A stretch of 64,000 nucleotides of DNA from Termitidicoccus mucosus (GTDB taxonomy: Bacteria; Verrucomicrobiota; Verrucomicrobiia; Opitutales; Opitutaceae), in contig NZ_CP109796.1 of NCBI RefSeq assembly GCF_038725785.1, positions 4,898,001 through 4,962,000 on the forward strand. Direction: 5' to 3'. Below, one piece after another: positions 1 through 8,207 of this stretch. The number at the start of each line of letters is the position of its first letter. Position 1 is the stretch's first letter. The position numbers and the translations under genes were made by a program. Under the pieces are notes generated by a model. It had not been told where the DNA came from. It ran no database searches and saw only the letters and a list, made by a program, of their open reading frames with translations.

Positions 1-1
1 A

Positions 2-442
2 TTTGAAATAAGGGATGGATGTCTGTTCATCAAGGATGTGCGAATACCAAAAGGTTCCGACAAGGAAACTCATGAACTGATATGGGAAAGCGTGATTGAT
101 AAGATTATCAAGAAGGAAAAAGACCGGCGGGCGGATTGGTTTTCGGGTCTGCTGGTTTTACCGCATGGAAAAATAATCAATTACGTCCATATGGGTTACG
201 CATCCACTTTTGAGAACTATATATTATTGGAAATCGACAAAGGGAAATACGTAAAGGAGCGACGTTTGCCTGGCGAGGCATACTGGTTCTTCAAAAAGAA
301 ACAATTCGAATTGTTCAGGCAAACCGATGAATATAAAAAACTCGTGGAGGATCTTATCAAAAAGGGAAGCAGTCGGGACGAGGCAGAATCATTCTTGGAG
401 ATATTCGTGATTGATTATTCCAAAAAGATACTGAACGATTGA
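2..442 (+). CDS. Partial hypothetical protein, AT-rich, 5' end outside window
   Basis: The reading frame is open from base 2 to the TGA at 440-442, and the residues before the first possible start (GTG at 38) continue the same style of protein, so the true start is probably left of the window. The visible part is about 146 residues, charged and Lys/Glu-rich, with no signal peptide, membrane segment or recognised motif. Its base composition is clearly more AT-rich than the neighbouring genes, which suggests horizontal acquisition. A long hairpin repeat follows and would separate it from the convergent minus-strand gene. I do not recognise the family. Small AT-rich genes of this kind are often cargo or immunity genes, but nothing here shows that. 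Confidence 0.6.
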   Translation, partial: FEIRDGCLFIKDVRIPKGSDKETHELIWESVIDKIIKKEKDRRADWFSGLLVLPHGKIINYVHMGYASTFENYILLEIDKGKYVKERRLPGEAYWFFKKKQFELFRQTDEYKKLVEDLIKKGSSRDEAESFLEIFVIDYSKKILND

Positions 443-510
443 TGCGCCTTGGCGCGACGGGGAATTATTGTCCTCCGAGACAAACCGGAGCAGATCGTAA
501 GCAACGGCAT

Positions 511-647
511 TATACCATTTCCGAACGAGATTCACACTTATGGGGGCCGAGCTCCCGCGAGGCCGTCGCGGTTAACCGCCCTGTTTTTCCGCGACGGCCT
601 CGCGGGAGCTCGGCCCCCATAAGTGTGATTTTCATTGGGGAATGATA
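511..647. repeat. Long palindromic repeat, full hairpin copy
   Basis: Arms 532-571 and 589-628 are perfect 40-bp inverted repeats around a 17-nt loop. The flanks (511-531 and 629-647) continue the pairing imperfectly. The core reads GCTCCCGCGAGGCCGTCGCGG on one arm. It sits between convergent genes, so it could act as a bidirectional transcription barrier. Related copies lie at 1181-1232 (half element) and 4407-4550. Confidence 0.85.
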
Positions 648-1094
648 TTAAGCCGCGTGTGGTCCGGCGGGTTCCGCCTCGTATAATTGCCGCACGGACT
701 GCCTGTTCAGCACGATGATCGTGAAGGTGCCCAGCACGGTGCCGAAAGGCATGAAGAGGCACAGGATTGCAGCCACCACAAAACTGAACATGCGCCCGCG
801 GCGCTTCGCCATGCTGCGCCCGGATATGAACGCGCAGGCCGCCATGGCCCAGCCAAAAAACGCAAACCCGGAGCCAAGGAGTATAAAGAACCAGCCAAAC
901 CATTCCGGCGGGGGCTGCGCACCGCCGCCCAGTGCCTCCGGGCTCACGATCGCCATGGCGCCAAGCCCCACGTAAATGAGCGGGAAAAATGAAAAAAGCG
1001 CCAGTATCCCGGCGACAACATAATGAAAGATAACCAAGAGTCTCAGATGCTCCTGATCCTGGTTTGGCAGGGCCGGCGGTGTTTGCGCATTCAT
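648..1094 (-). CDS. Small multi-pass membrane protein
   Basis: I start this 148-residue protein at the ATG at 1094 (MNAQTPPAL), because the 46 codons upstream translate a dispersed repeat. Three to four hydrophobic stretches are visible: around LLVIFHYVVAGILALFSFFP, a Gly/Phe-rich segment containing WFFILLGSGFAFFGWAMAAC, and a C-terminal pair ending in the motif GTVLGTFTIIVLNRQSV. It has no cleavable signal peptide. The C-terminal motif resembles short inner-membrane proteins of unknown function seen in many Verrucomicrobiota. Its 3' end abuts the hairpin repeat, and a half copy of the same repeat lies just upstream. Function unknown; it is probably a structural or stress-related inner-membrane protein. 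Confidence 0.6.
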   Translation of the reverse strand: MNAQTPPALPNQDQEHLRLLVIFHYVVAGILALFSFFPLIYVGLGAMAIVSPEALGGGAQPPPEWFGWFFILLGSGFAFFGWAMAACAFISGRSMAKRRGRMFSFVVAAILCLFMPFGTVLGTFTIIVLNRQSVRQLYEAEPAGPHAA

Positions 1095-1267
1095 GAGGGG
1101 CACGATGAAAATCCCGGCCAAGGGTGCAATGTGAATTTTTCCGAGGTGATTATCATACCGTTCGTAATCAAAAATGGCACGATGCCATTTCCGAACAAGA
1201 CTCACCCTCGTGGGAGCCCGGCCCTCCAACAAAAGAGTGGTTTCTATTTATCAGAGGTCTCTTGATT
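1095..1267. repeat. Intergenic region with half copy of the palindromic repeat (1181-1232)
   Basis: Bases 1181-1232 contain the flank GCCATTTCCGAAC followed by GTGGGAGCCCGGCCCTCC. This matches one arm of the hairpins at 511-647 and 4407-4550, but the second arm is missing. The rest of the gap shows no gene. The repeat is translated if the downstream gene is started at 1232, which argues against that upstream start. Confidence 0.6.
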
Positions 1268-2719
1268 TCAGGAAGCCGGGCGCGGCGGAAAACCCGGCGG
1301 GCGCGGCAGCTCGACCCGCGGGTCGGGCGGAATCTTGAAGCCGTCCGGCAAAGGGCTCGGGTGCGCGGGATCGAACGCGCCCGCATCCGCCGCGATATGG
1401 CGCGCGAGTTCGGGAAGGGCGCGGCGGACGCCCTCCACGATGCAGCGCGAGAAAAGGTAGCCGCCGTAGGTGTTGGTGTGCAACCCGTCCACATAGGCGA
1501 GCGGCGCGGCTTTTTCACCGAGGGTGCGCACGATTTCCGCGCTCATCGCATTGAGGTCGATGAAGGCGGCATCGGCTAGCCGCGCGGCTTCCCGGGCGGC
1601 CGCGGGATAATTGCCCAGGCCCGGTGTATTCAAAAATCCATTACGCCGGTCGATCTTCGTCATGGGCGAGACGATCACGGGCGTGCCGCCGCGGCGCCTC
1701 ACCTCGGCGGCATAGGCGGCGAGCAGCCATTTGTAATCGGTGTACGCATCCGCATGCGTGTTCACCCAATCGCCCGCCTTGTCCTCGACCGGCCACATCG
1801 CGTCGTGCCCGCGCTGGTTGAGGTCGTTGTGGCCGAATTGCATGAACACATAATCGCCGGGCCTCATCAGGCTCATGACCTTGTCCCAGCGGCGCTGAAA
1901 ACGAAACGCCTTCAGCGTCTGGCCCGACTCGGCGTGGTTGGCAATGACGACGGGCGGCGCAAACCAGCGCGGCAGTTGCTGGCCCCAGGTGCCGAAAGGC
2001 TCGCTGCCTTGGTCGGTGACGGTGGAGTCCCCGATGAGAAACACCGTGACCGCGTCGGCCACGGGTTCGATCTCGACGGCGCACACGCACGGTCGCGCAT
2101 CGCTGAATTGCAGCGTGAGCTTGTCGTCCCATGTGGCGGTGACCGTCTGGTTCTTGGCCGCGTCCCATTCGCGCACGTCGAGCTTGAGCTGGTTGCCGGG
2201 CGAGAGGCGCGCGTTGCGCGTGTTGACCAGAAACGCGCGGGTCTCGAAACGTCCGCTTGCGGTGGCGACGCGTTCCAGCATGAGGCGTCCCGTCTCGGCC
2301 TTGACCGTCGTCAGCGATTCGCCCGCGGCATCGCCGAGCGTCACGGTCACGCGGTAATTTCCCTCCGGGACGGCAACGGAAAACTTGAACGGCGCGCCCC
2401 CGTCGCCCGCGGTCACAAAATCACCGCGCAATTCATCCCCGCCGCGATCGACCTCGCGGAGAACTGCGCCGGGCTCGAAACCATAACCCCGCGCGGCGGA
2501 ATAGAACGTGTCCGCGCGCACCGGCGCGAAACCCGGCGCCACGGCGCCCGCGCCGAAATCGAAGCGCAGCGGCGGCTGCGGCTGTTCCGGCGGCCGGCCG
2601 TGAAGCGCCGCCGCGACGGACAGAAAGAGTGTAACCCAATAGGTTACTTTTTCCCGGGGGCGGATTTCAGCGGAGGGCGTGTGTTTTGTCATGATTGCCA
2701 TGAAAGCCAGGGCGGTCAT
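1268..2719 (-). CDS. Rhamnogalacturonan acetylesterase (SGNH/GDSL hydrolase, CE12-like)
   Basis: This exported esterase of 483 residues should remove acetyl groups from rhamnogalacturonan. A hydrophobic N-terminal segment (about residues 26-40) looks like a signal peptide. Residues 50-215 form a beta-rich domain starting LRFDFGAG, as in bacterial CE12 enzymes. The SGNH domain follows, with block [12 protein letters not shown] (Ser about 232), an oxyanion-loop Gly in GTWGQQ, block III QFGHND (about 295-299) and the Asp-His pair in DGLHTN (about 411 and 414). The ATG overlaps the stop of the upstream carboxylesterase as ATGA, so the two are probably translationally coupled. This is the last gene of the minus-strand pectin cluster. 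Confidence 0.88.
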   Translation of the reverse strand: MTALAFMAIMTKHTPSAEIRPREKVTYWVTLFLSVAAALHGRPPEQPQPPLRFDFGAGAVAPGFAPVRADTFYSAARGYGFEPGAVLREVDRGGDELRGDFVTAGDGGAPFKFSVAVPEGNYRVTVTLGDAAGESLTTVKAETGRLMLERVATASGRFETRAFLVNTRNARLSPGNQLKLDVREWDAAKNQTVTATWDDKLTLQFSDARPCVCAVEIEPVADAVTVFLIGDSTVTDQGSEPFGTWGQQLPRWFAPPVVIANHAESGQTLKAFRFQRRWDKVMSLMRPGDYVFMQFGHNDLNQRGHDAMWPVEDKAGDWVNTHADAYTDYKWLLAAYAAEVRRRGGTPVIVSPMTKIDRRNGFLNTPGLGNYPAAAREAARLADAAFIDLNAMSAEIVRTLGEKAAPLAYVDGLHTNTYGGYLFSRCIVEGVRRALPELARHIAADAGAFDPAHPSPLPDGFKIPPDPRVELPRPPGFPPRPAS

Positions 2720-4392
2720 GTGCCGGGATTTTCATACGGGACTTGCGAGAAGAGCTTGCGCGCCTCGCTGCGCGGATCGTCGATCACGCGCGGCTTCAGA
2801 TCGAAGGCCATCGTGGCCCGCCGTTGCAAATCGTAGGGCGGCCACGCGGGAATTTTCGGGTTGTCGGGCTTCCCGGTGCGCGCAAAGGCGATGTAGGTCT
2901 CGCTGATTATCGCCGCCATCTCGTAGGCGTCGGGGCCGGTGCCGGTCAGCCGGCTGGAAAGCGTGACGTTGTCCATCAGCAGCGGCAGGTCGAGCGCGTG
3001 GTGCGCCTTCATGCGCGGCGTGACCGGCGAGCCCCAGTGCAACTCGTAGGAATAGGTCGGCGCGGCGCCGGCGGGCAGCGCGGCGCGGCGTTCGATTTCC
3101 ACCAGCGCCGGGCGCCAGTCGCGCGAATCGGTGGTCGCGGCGAAAAAGACATCGCTCGCGGAAAACTCCGGATGCACGCGCCGATACATCGCGATGACGT
3201 CGTCGAGGTCGAGCGAGCCCATTTTCTCGGAGTAGCTCGCGAGGTTCGGCTTCAAGGTTTCCCAAGTCAGGTCGAACATCGCGGGATTTCCGCGTCCGAT
3301 GAGCAGGCGCGATTCGTCCTTGTTGGTGCCGACCATGAAGGGAATGTGCGCGGAAAATGCCGGCGCGTCGGGATGAAACGGATGGCGCGGCAGCGCGCCG
3401 CCATCGAGCACGGGGCCGTGGTAGCCGGCGGCGCGGCCGGCCTCGATGAGGTCGCGCATCGGCAAGGTCTTGAGCGCGGCCACGCGGCCGCGATCCAGGC
3501 CCAGCGCCTTGAGCACGGCCTCGGCGCGGCGCGTGGCCGTTTCGGGACGCGACGCCGTGACGGTTTCCCCGCTGGACGACGCGGCGCGGTGAAACAGGCC
3601 CATCGCGCGCGGCATGCCCATGAGGCAGGCGTTTTTCGCGCCGCCGCCCGACTCGCCGAAAATGAGCACGCAGCCCGGATCGCCGCCGAACGCCGCGATG
3701 TTGTCGCGCACCCATTCGAGCGCGAGGATCAGGTCGAGCTGGCCGGCGTTGCCGGAATCGGCGAACTCCGCCCCGCCCAGTTCCGCGAGATAAAGATAAC
3801 CAAACGCATTGAGCCGGTGGTTGAGCGTGACCACCACGACATCGCCGCGATGACAAAGCCGCACGCCGTCGTAGAGCGGGTCGTTGGCCGAAAGCGAATT
3901 ATAGCCGCCGCCGTGGATGTAAACCATCACCGGCCGCTTCGCGCGCGACTCGAAGCCGGGAGTCCAGACGTTCAGATAAAGGCAATCCTCGCTGACCGGA
4001 TCGGGCGACGCCCCGCCGGAGGCGGAGGATTGCGCGCGGCCCGGCTGCGGGGCGCGCGGGCCGAAACGCAGCGCCTCGCGCACGCCGGTCCACGGCTCGG
4101 GCGGCGTCGGCGCCATGAAGCGGCGCGGCGCGGTGTCGGCGCCGTAGGGAATGCCCTTGAAGACGTGGATGCCCTCGTCGATATAGCCGCGCACCTTTCC
4201 GCAGGTCGTTTCGATGGAGGGTCCCTCCGGCCAAGCCGGCGCGGCCAGGATGCGATTGCGAAACAGCGGCGACAGCATCGCCGCGCCCACGCCGGCCGCG
4301 ACGCCTTTGAGCAGGGAGCGGCGCGTGATGATGCCAGGCGGGGCGGATGGATTTTTCATGGGAATCAATTCGGCGGGCGGCTTTGGTTGCAT
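2716..4392 (-). CDS. Type B carboxylesterase with Tat signal
   Basis: Esterase/lipase of the carboxylesterase type B family, about 550 residues, probably acting on acetyl or feruloyl-type esters of plant polysaccharides. The N-terminus carries a twin-arginine signal ([17 protein letters not shown]). Family signatures are [12 protein letters not shown], the oxyanion loop HGGGY, the nucleophile elbow FGESGGG, an acidic residue in GTNKDES and a His in KAHHALDLP. The ATG at 4392 follows a weak AGAGAA, while a later ATG at 4359 would place the Tat motif nearer the start; I cannot decide between them. The stop overlaps the start of the CE12 gene by 4 bp. A hairpin repeat lies upstream, between it and the lyase-esterase fusion gene. 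Confidence 0.85.
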   Translation of the reverse strand: MQPKPPAELIPMKNPSAPPGIITRRSLLKGVAAGVGAAMLSPLFRNRILAAPAWPEGPSIETTCGKVRGYIDEGIHVFKGIPYGADTAPRRFMAPTPPEPWTGVREALRFGPRAPQPGRAQSSASGGASPDPVSEDCLYLNVWTPGFESRAKRPVMVYIHGGGYNSLSANDPLYDGVRLCHRGDVVVVTLNHRLNAFGYLYLAELGGAEFADSGNAGQLDLILALEWVRDNIAAFGGDPGCVLIFGESGGGAKNACLMGMPRAMGLFHRAASSSGETVTASRPETATRRAEAVLKALGLDRGRVAALKTLPMRDLIEAGRAAGYHGPVLDGGALPRHPFHPDAPAFSAHIPFMVGTNKDESRLLIGRGNPAMFDLTWETLKPNLASYSEKMGSLDLDDVIAMYRRVHPEFSASDVFFAATTDSRDWRPALVEIERRAALPAGAAPTYSYELHWGSPVTPRMKAHHALDLPLLMDNVTLSSRLTGTGPDAYEMAAIISETYIAFARTGKPDNPKIPAWPPYDLQRRATMAFDLKPRVIDDPRSEARKLFSQVPYENPGT

Positions 4393-4451
4393 CGTTTTCG
4401 TTCTCTTATACCAATTCCGAACCATTTTTGGGCTTTAGCATCTCCTGTTTT

Positions 4452-4532
4452 TGGAGGGCCGGGCTCCTGCGAGACCGGCGCCGGAGAACGTCGCATATGA
4501 TCGCGACGGCCTCGCAGGAGTCCGGCCCTCCA
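4452..4532. repeat. Palindromic repeat, second hairpin copy
   Basis: Arms 4452-4473 and 4511-4532 are 22-bp inverted repeats with one mismatch around a 37-nt loop. The core GGAGGGCCGG and CTCGCAGGAG words match the hairpin at 511-647, and the left flank at 4408-4421 repeats TATACCAATTCCGAAC. It lies between two genes of the pectin cluster and may terminate, attenuate or stabilise the transcript there. Confidence 0.75.
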
Positions 4533-4556
4533 TCAGTCCAATTATCATGGAAAAAA

Positions 4557-7500
4557 CTACATCCCCGGGCGCATGAAATCGGCGACCGGGTTGTCCGGCA
4601 GGGCGTGCAGGGCGCCGGCCGCGATTTTTGCGTTGATCACCGCGCCGGCCCAGTTGGTGTGCGTGGTTTTGTCCGCGAAGAGCGCGGCGGTTTGCTCCTC
4701 GCCAATCGAGTCGTAATAATCGGCGATGAGCGTGTTGAGATCGACAAAGGGCGTCCCGGTCTCCGCGGCGATGGCGCGCGCCCAGCCGCCGTGGCTGTCA
4801 CCGGCCCGGCCGACCTTGCCGTCGCTCCAGCGGTTGCGCGGCACGAGCGAGCACACGACGAAGCGCGCGTCTCTGGCGCGCGCCTCCGCGATATACTGCC
4901 GCAAATACCAGCCGAAGGTGTGCACGGTCTCGGGCTGTTTCGTCGCGGCGTTTTCGCGCTCCTCCGTCTCGCCGCCGGTGCCGCGCAACGCGCCGCGCGC
5001 GCCGTTGTCGTTGTGGCCGAATTGCATGATGACGACGTCGCCCGGCTTGACCTGCGGCAGGATGCGCTCCCACTGCGCGCGAAACGTGCGCGCGCCCGTG
5101 CCGCCGACGGCGCGGTTCACCACGTTGACCTTGGCCGTGTAGAAATAAGCCGCGAAGGGATCGCCCCAGCCGAATTCCTTGTTGTAACCGGTGCCGCGGC
5201 CGTTGCGCACGGTCGAGTCGCCGATGAGCCAGATCGTCGGCAGCGCGGGATCGGCGGGGGCGGGGAGATTGAGCCATTTGCCGAAAACCTCGCGCTCATC
5301 GCGATCGACGCCCGGCGGGGGCGGCTGCGGCGGCACGAAGACCGCCGACGGCTCCGCGACCGGCACCTGACGGCCCGCGTGCGAAAGCGCGACGACGAGC
5401 CACTGCTCGCGCAGGCCCTTGAGGCCGCTGACGGCGAGAAAGGCGTTGAGCCGCGCGCCGTCGGCGCTGGTGTGCACGTGGTCGCGAGGGAAAAACGCGT
5501 TCACTTCCGCGTGGCCGAGCTGTTCGTAGCGATCGGCGATGAGCCTCGTGTGATCGACGAGCGGGACTTTTTCCGACTCCGCGACCTGGCGGATCCACTC
5601 GTCATAGCGGCCCGAGCCGCGCTCGACGCGGCCGTCCTTCCAATAATTGCGCACGGTGAGGGTAAGGAGAGCAGGCCACGCGCCTTTCGCGCGCGCGTCG
5701 GCGACCATCTTGCGCAGATACCAGCCGAACGTGTGCACGACCTCGTGCTTCTTCGTCATCTTGTTGTCGATTTCCTGGGTCTCCTCGCCGAGCCCCGGCA
5801 GCGAGCCGCGGGCGCGGCTCCCGTCGTTGACCGGCGAGCCGTCGTTGTGGCCGAACTGGATCAGCACGACGTCGCCTGGCTTCACCGCCTCGAGCAGGCG
5901 GTCCCAGTGGCCCTCGGTGATAAAGGTGCGGCTGCTGCGCCCGCCGCGGGCGAGGTTGACCACCTCGATTTTCGCCGGGTCGAAATACTCGCCGGCTATT
6001 TTTCCCCAGCCGATGGCGTTGATGTTTCCATTGGCGGCGGTGGAATCGCCGGCAATAAAAAGCGTGCGCGTTGCGGACTCGTCGAGTTCGAGGCGCAGGT
6101 AATCATACATGACGCCGTTGTTGACCGGGCCGGCGGGCACGGTGAGCACCAGGGTGTTTTCCCCCGCGCGCATCAGCGCGGCGTCGAAGGCGAGCTCGCG
6201 CTCATACCAGATGCCTTGCGTGCCGTGGCGCGTGATCGTGCCGTCGCCGGCGAGCCCGTCGATTTTTCCGGCGGGCCGCCCGTTCACCGCGACCTCGATG
6301 GTTTTTGCGCCGGTGCCGCAGATCGCGAGACGCAGCGTGGCGCGGCCTTTGGGCGCGGCGGGCAGGTCGAACGCGATCGCATACGGCGTCGCCCGGCCCG
6401 GCGCGGTCGCGCCGCGAAACGGCGACGACTTGGCGGCGGGGTCCTCGTTGTGCGGGACGTGCTGGAAGAACCAGTCGCGGCTGAAGTCACTTTGACCGAT
6501 GGTGTAGCGGATGTCGTTTGGAAACAGCGCGGCGTAACGCAGCGAGATTTCGGGGTCGTCGTGCTTGTCGGCCATGAAGAACTCGGAGGCGTTGCGATTC
6601 GGGATGCCGATGTCCCAGAGCTGGCGTCCGCGGCGGACGGGCGTCCAGGTGAGCGCGCCGAGGTCGAGGGGCTTGCCGGGTTCGACGGTGACGCCGGTTT
6701 GGACAAACTCGCCGAGCACGCCGTCGGCGAACGCGCGCAGCGTGTAGCGGCCAGGGCGCACGTTGGGAATGGCAAAGGAGCCGTCGGGGGTTCCGGTGGC
6801 CCAGAACTGGTAGTGCTTCGCGTCGCGCTGCCACTCGGTGTCCGGCGCGGTCAGGCCGATGGTCAGGCGCGTGAAGGGAGCGGCGGCGGCGCCAGTCATG
6901 GGCTGGAGGGATGTGCCGCTTTCAGGGGCGCGGACATTCTTGTCCGCGATGTCGCGGGCAGGTTTCGAGGCCGAAGGCCGACAGTCTGCCATGCCCGCGC
7001 TCCTTTGGGACGGCGCCGCTCCGGGGTCATCGCGCAAGACGAGGCGGCCTTGCACCGTGGAGCGCTCGGCGGCGGACGGGTAATCCACACCGCGCACCCA
7101 CGCGTAGGGCCATTTTCCAGCCTCGCCTACGGCGCGCGCCTTCGCATCGTCGTAGATCGCCTTTGGGCTCGCGCCGGAATTCACGTAGATGAGAAACGGT
7201 CCGACGACTTTTTGCCAGCGCTCGCCTGCGTCCACCTCCACCCGCGCCCCGCCGTAGTGGCTGCTGCGCCAGTAATTCAGCACGCACGGGGCGGCGACGG
7301 CGTTGGTGTCGCGGTGGCCGAGAAACTCCACCTTCGTCGGACCGCCGCTCATGTATTCCATCGAGGGATTGATGAAAAACAGGCCGACCTTCTTTTCCGT
7401 GCTCGACCAGCCGAAGGCCGGGTTGGCGGACTGGAGCGCGGTGTAGATGTATTTGTCGCCGACGCGCAGCTCCTTCGGGTAATGCAGGTCGCGCTTCGCA

Positions 7501-8129
7501 TCGACGCTCATCCAGTCGAAAAACGCGGCGAGCTTGGCGCAGAAGCGCGCCTCGCCGATTGCGCTCTGCGGTTGTTCCGGCCTGTGTTCAAAAATTGAAT
7601 ACGTATAAACGCCCGGCTCGCCGCGCCCGAGCGTGTAGCGGATTTCCACGTCGGCGGCGAACTGCCCGTCGGGCGACGCCCCGGGGCCGGTGCCCATCTT
7701 GCGTCCGTCGGCGACGCCCTTGATCGAGACCTCGGCGCGCTCGCCGCCGTTGGCGCGGGGATCAATGGTGACGCGCGCGATCGCGGGCGCGGTGCCGCGC
7801 GGCCCCATCGCATCGTGCGACCAGAAAGCGTATTGGTGGTCGGTCATGCGCGGGTTGAGCCCGTTGGGGTTCGCGCCGGGCGGGTCGCGCTGGAGGTCGG
7901 GCTCGCCGCCGGGCGTCAGGAAAGTCGCGAGCATTTCGAGATTATTGTAGCGCAGCGAAACGAGATCGCCGGACGCCTTGGCCACGCGTGCGGTGACGAT
8001 GCCGTTGCCGAGCGTGTAGGTCTCGGCGTCCTCGGCGAGCGTGACAGGCGCGGCCTCACCACGGAGCGGTGAGGCGTGAATGGCAAAAAGCGGGAGGAGG
8101 ACGAGGGTGAGGAGACGGAGTTTTTTCAT
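4557..8129 (-). CDS. Rhamnogalacturonan lyase (PL4) fused to two SGNH acetylesterase domains
   Basis: Exported 1190-residue trimodular enzyme. After a signal peptide (residues 1-26), residues about 27-685 form a PL4 rhamnogalacturonan endolyase: catalytic beta-sandwich, a short Fn3-like domain (TPDGSFAIPNVRPGRYTLRA) and a C-terminal carbohydrate-binding-like sandwich (GTQGIWYERELAFDAAL). Two SGNH domains follow. The first has IAGDSTAANG (Ser about 695), IQFGHNDG (about 757) and DHVHTS (about 883). The second has LIGDSTVRNG (about 970), MQFGHNDN (about 1037) and a His in TTHTNW (about 1160). Both keep the catalytic Ser and His. The gene would cleave RG-I backbone and remove acetyl groups with one polypeptide. 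Residues about 377-412 are an insertion absent from the adjacent paralogue (see the repeat at 6891-6999). Confidence 0.87.
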   Translation of the reverse strand: MKKLRLLTLVLLPLFAIHASPLRGEAAPVTLAEDAETYTLGNGIVTARVAKASGDLVSLRYNNLEMLATFLTPGGEPDLQRDPPGANPNGLNPRMTDHQYAFWSHDAMGPRGTAPAIARVTIDPRANGGERAEVSIKGVADGRKMGTGPGASPDGQFAADVEIRYTLGRGEPGVYTYSIFEHRPEQPQSAIGEARFCAKLAAFFDWMSVDAKRDLHYPKELRVGDKYIYTALQSANPAFGWSSTEKKVGLFFINPSMEYMSGGPTKVEFLGHRDTNAVAAPCVLNYWRSSHYGGARVEVDAGERWQKVVGPFLIYVNSGASPKAIYDDAKARAVGEAGKWPYAWVRGVDYPSAAERSTVQGRLVLRDDPGAAPSQRSAGMADCRPSASKPARDIADKNVRAPESGTSLQPMTGAAAAPFTRLTIGLTAPDTEWQRDAKHYQFWATGTPDGSFAIPNVRPGRYTLRAFADGVLGEFVQTGVTVEPGKPLDLGALTWTPVRRGRQLWDIGIPNRNASEFFMADKHDDPEISLRYAALFPNDIRYTIGQSDFSRDWFFQHVPHNEDPAAKSSPFRGATAPGRATPYAIAFDLPAAPKGRATLRLAICGTGAKTIEVAVNGRPAGKIDGLAGDGTITRHGTQGIWYERELAFDAALMRAGENTLVLTVPAGPVNNGVMYDYLRLELDESATRTLFIAGDSTAANGNINAIGWGKIAGEYFDPAKIEVVNLARGGRSSRTFITEGHWDRLLEAVKPGDVVLIQFGHNDGSPVNDGSRARGSLPGLGEETQEIDNKMTKKHEVVHTFGWYLRKMVADARAKGAWPALLTLTVRNYWKDGRVERGSGRYDEWIRQVAESEKVPLVDHTRLIADRYEQLGHAEVNAFFPRDHVHTSADGARLNAFLAVSGLKGLREQWLVVALSHAGRQVPVAEPSAVFVPPQPPPPGVDRDEREVFGKWLNLPAPADPALPTIWLIGDSTVRNGRGTGYNKEFGWGDPFAAYFYTAKVNVVNRAVGGTGARTFRAQWERILPQVKPGDVVIMQFGHNDNGARGALRGTGGETEERENAATKQPETVHTFGWYLRQYIAEARARDARFVVCSLVPRNRWSDGKVGRAGDSHGGWARAIAAETGTPFVDLNTLIADYYDSIGEEQTAALFADKTTHTNWAGAVINAKIAAGALHALPDNPVADFMRPGM
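6891..6999. repeat. Palindromic repeat inserted in frame within the PL4 coding region
   Basis: Relative to the neighbouring lyase gene, this stretch adds 36 codons without breaking the frame. It contains a perfect inverted repeat CGCGGACA (6929-6936) and TGTCCGCG (6941-6948) with a TTCT loop, and an outer pair GCGGGCA (6954-6960) and TGCCCGC (6991-6997). The inner palindrome resembles the intergenic sequences at 22888-22905 and 32645-32664, which marks it as a dispersed repeat rather than a protein-family insertion. Confidence 0.75.
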
Positions 8130-8207
8130 GAGGATGGTTGAGATTGGAAGGGAGGCCGGCGGGTGATTTTTGCCTGCGCGCGCCGAAGTGTTGCCTGTCT
8201 TTTCATG

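Noticed and set aside
1095-1232. Upstream start of the small membrane protein
   Set aside because: The extra codons read through a copy of the palindromic repeat, so the start at 1094 is more likely.
4347-7598. Open frame of 1083 codons on the plus strand across the lyase-esterase gene
   Set aside because: It is antisense to a gene with clear domains. Its translation is Arg/Gly/Val-rich low complexity, typical of a shadow frame.
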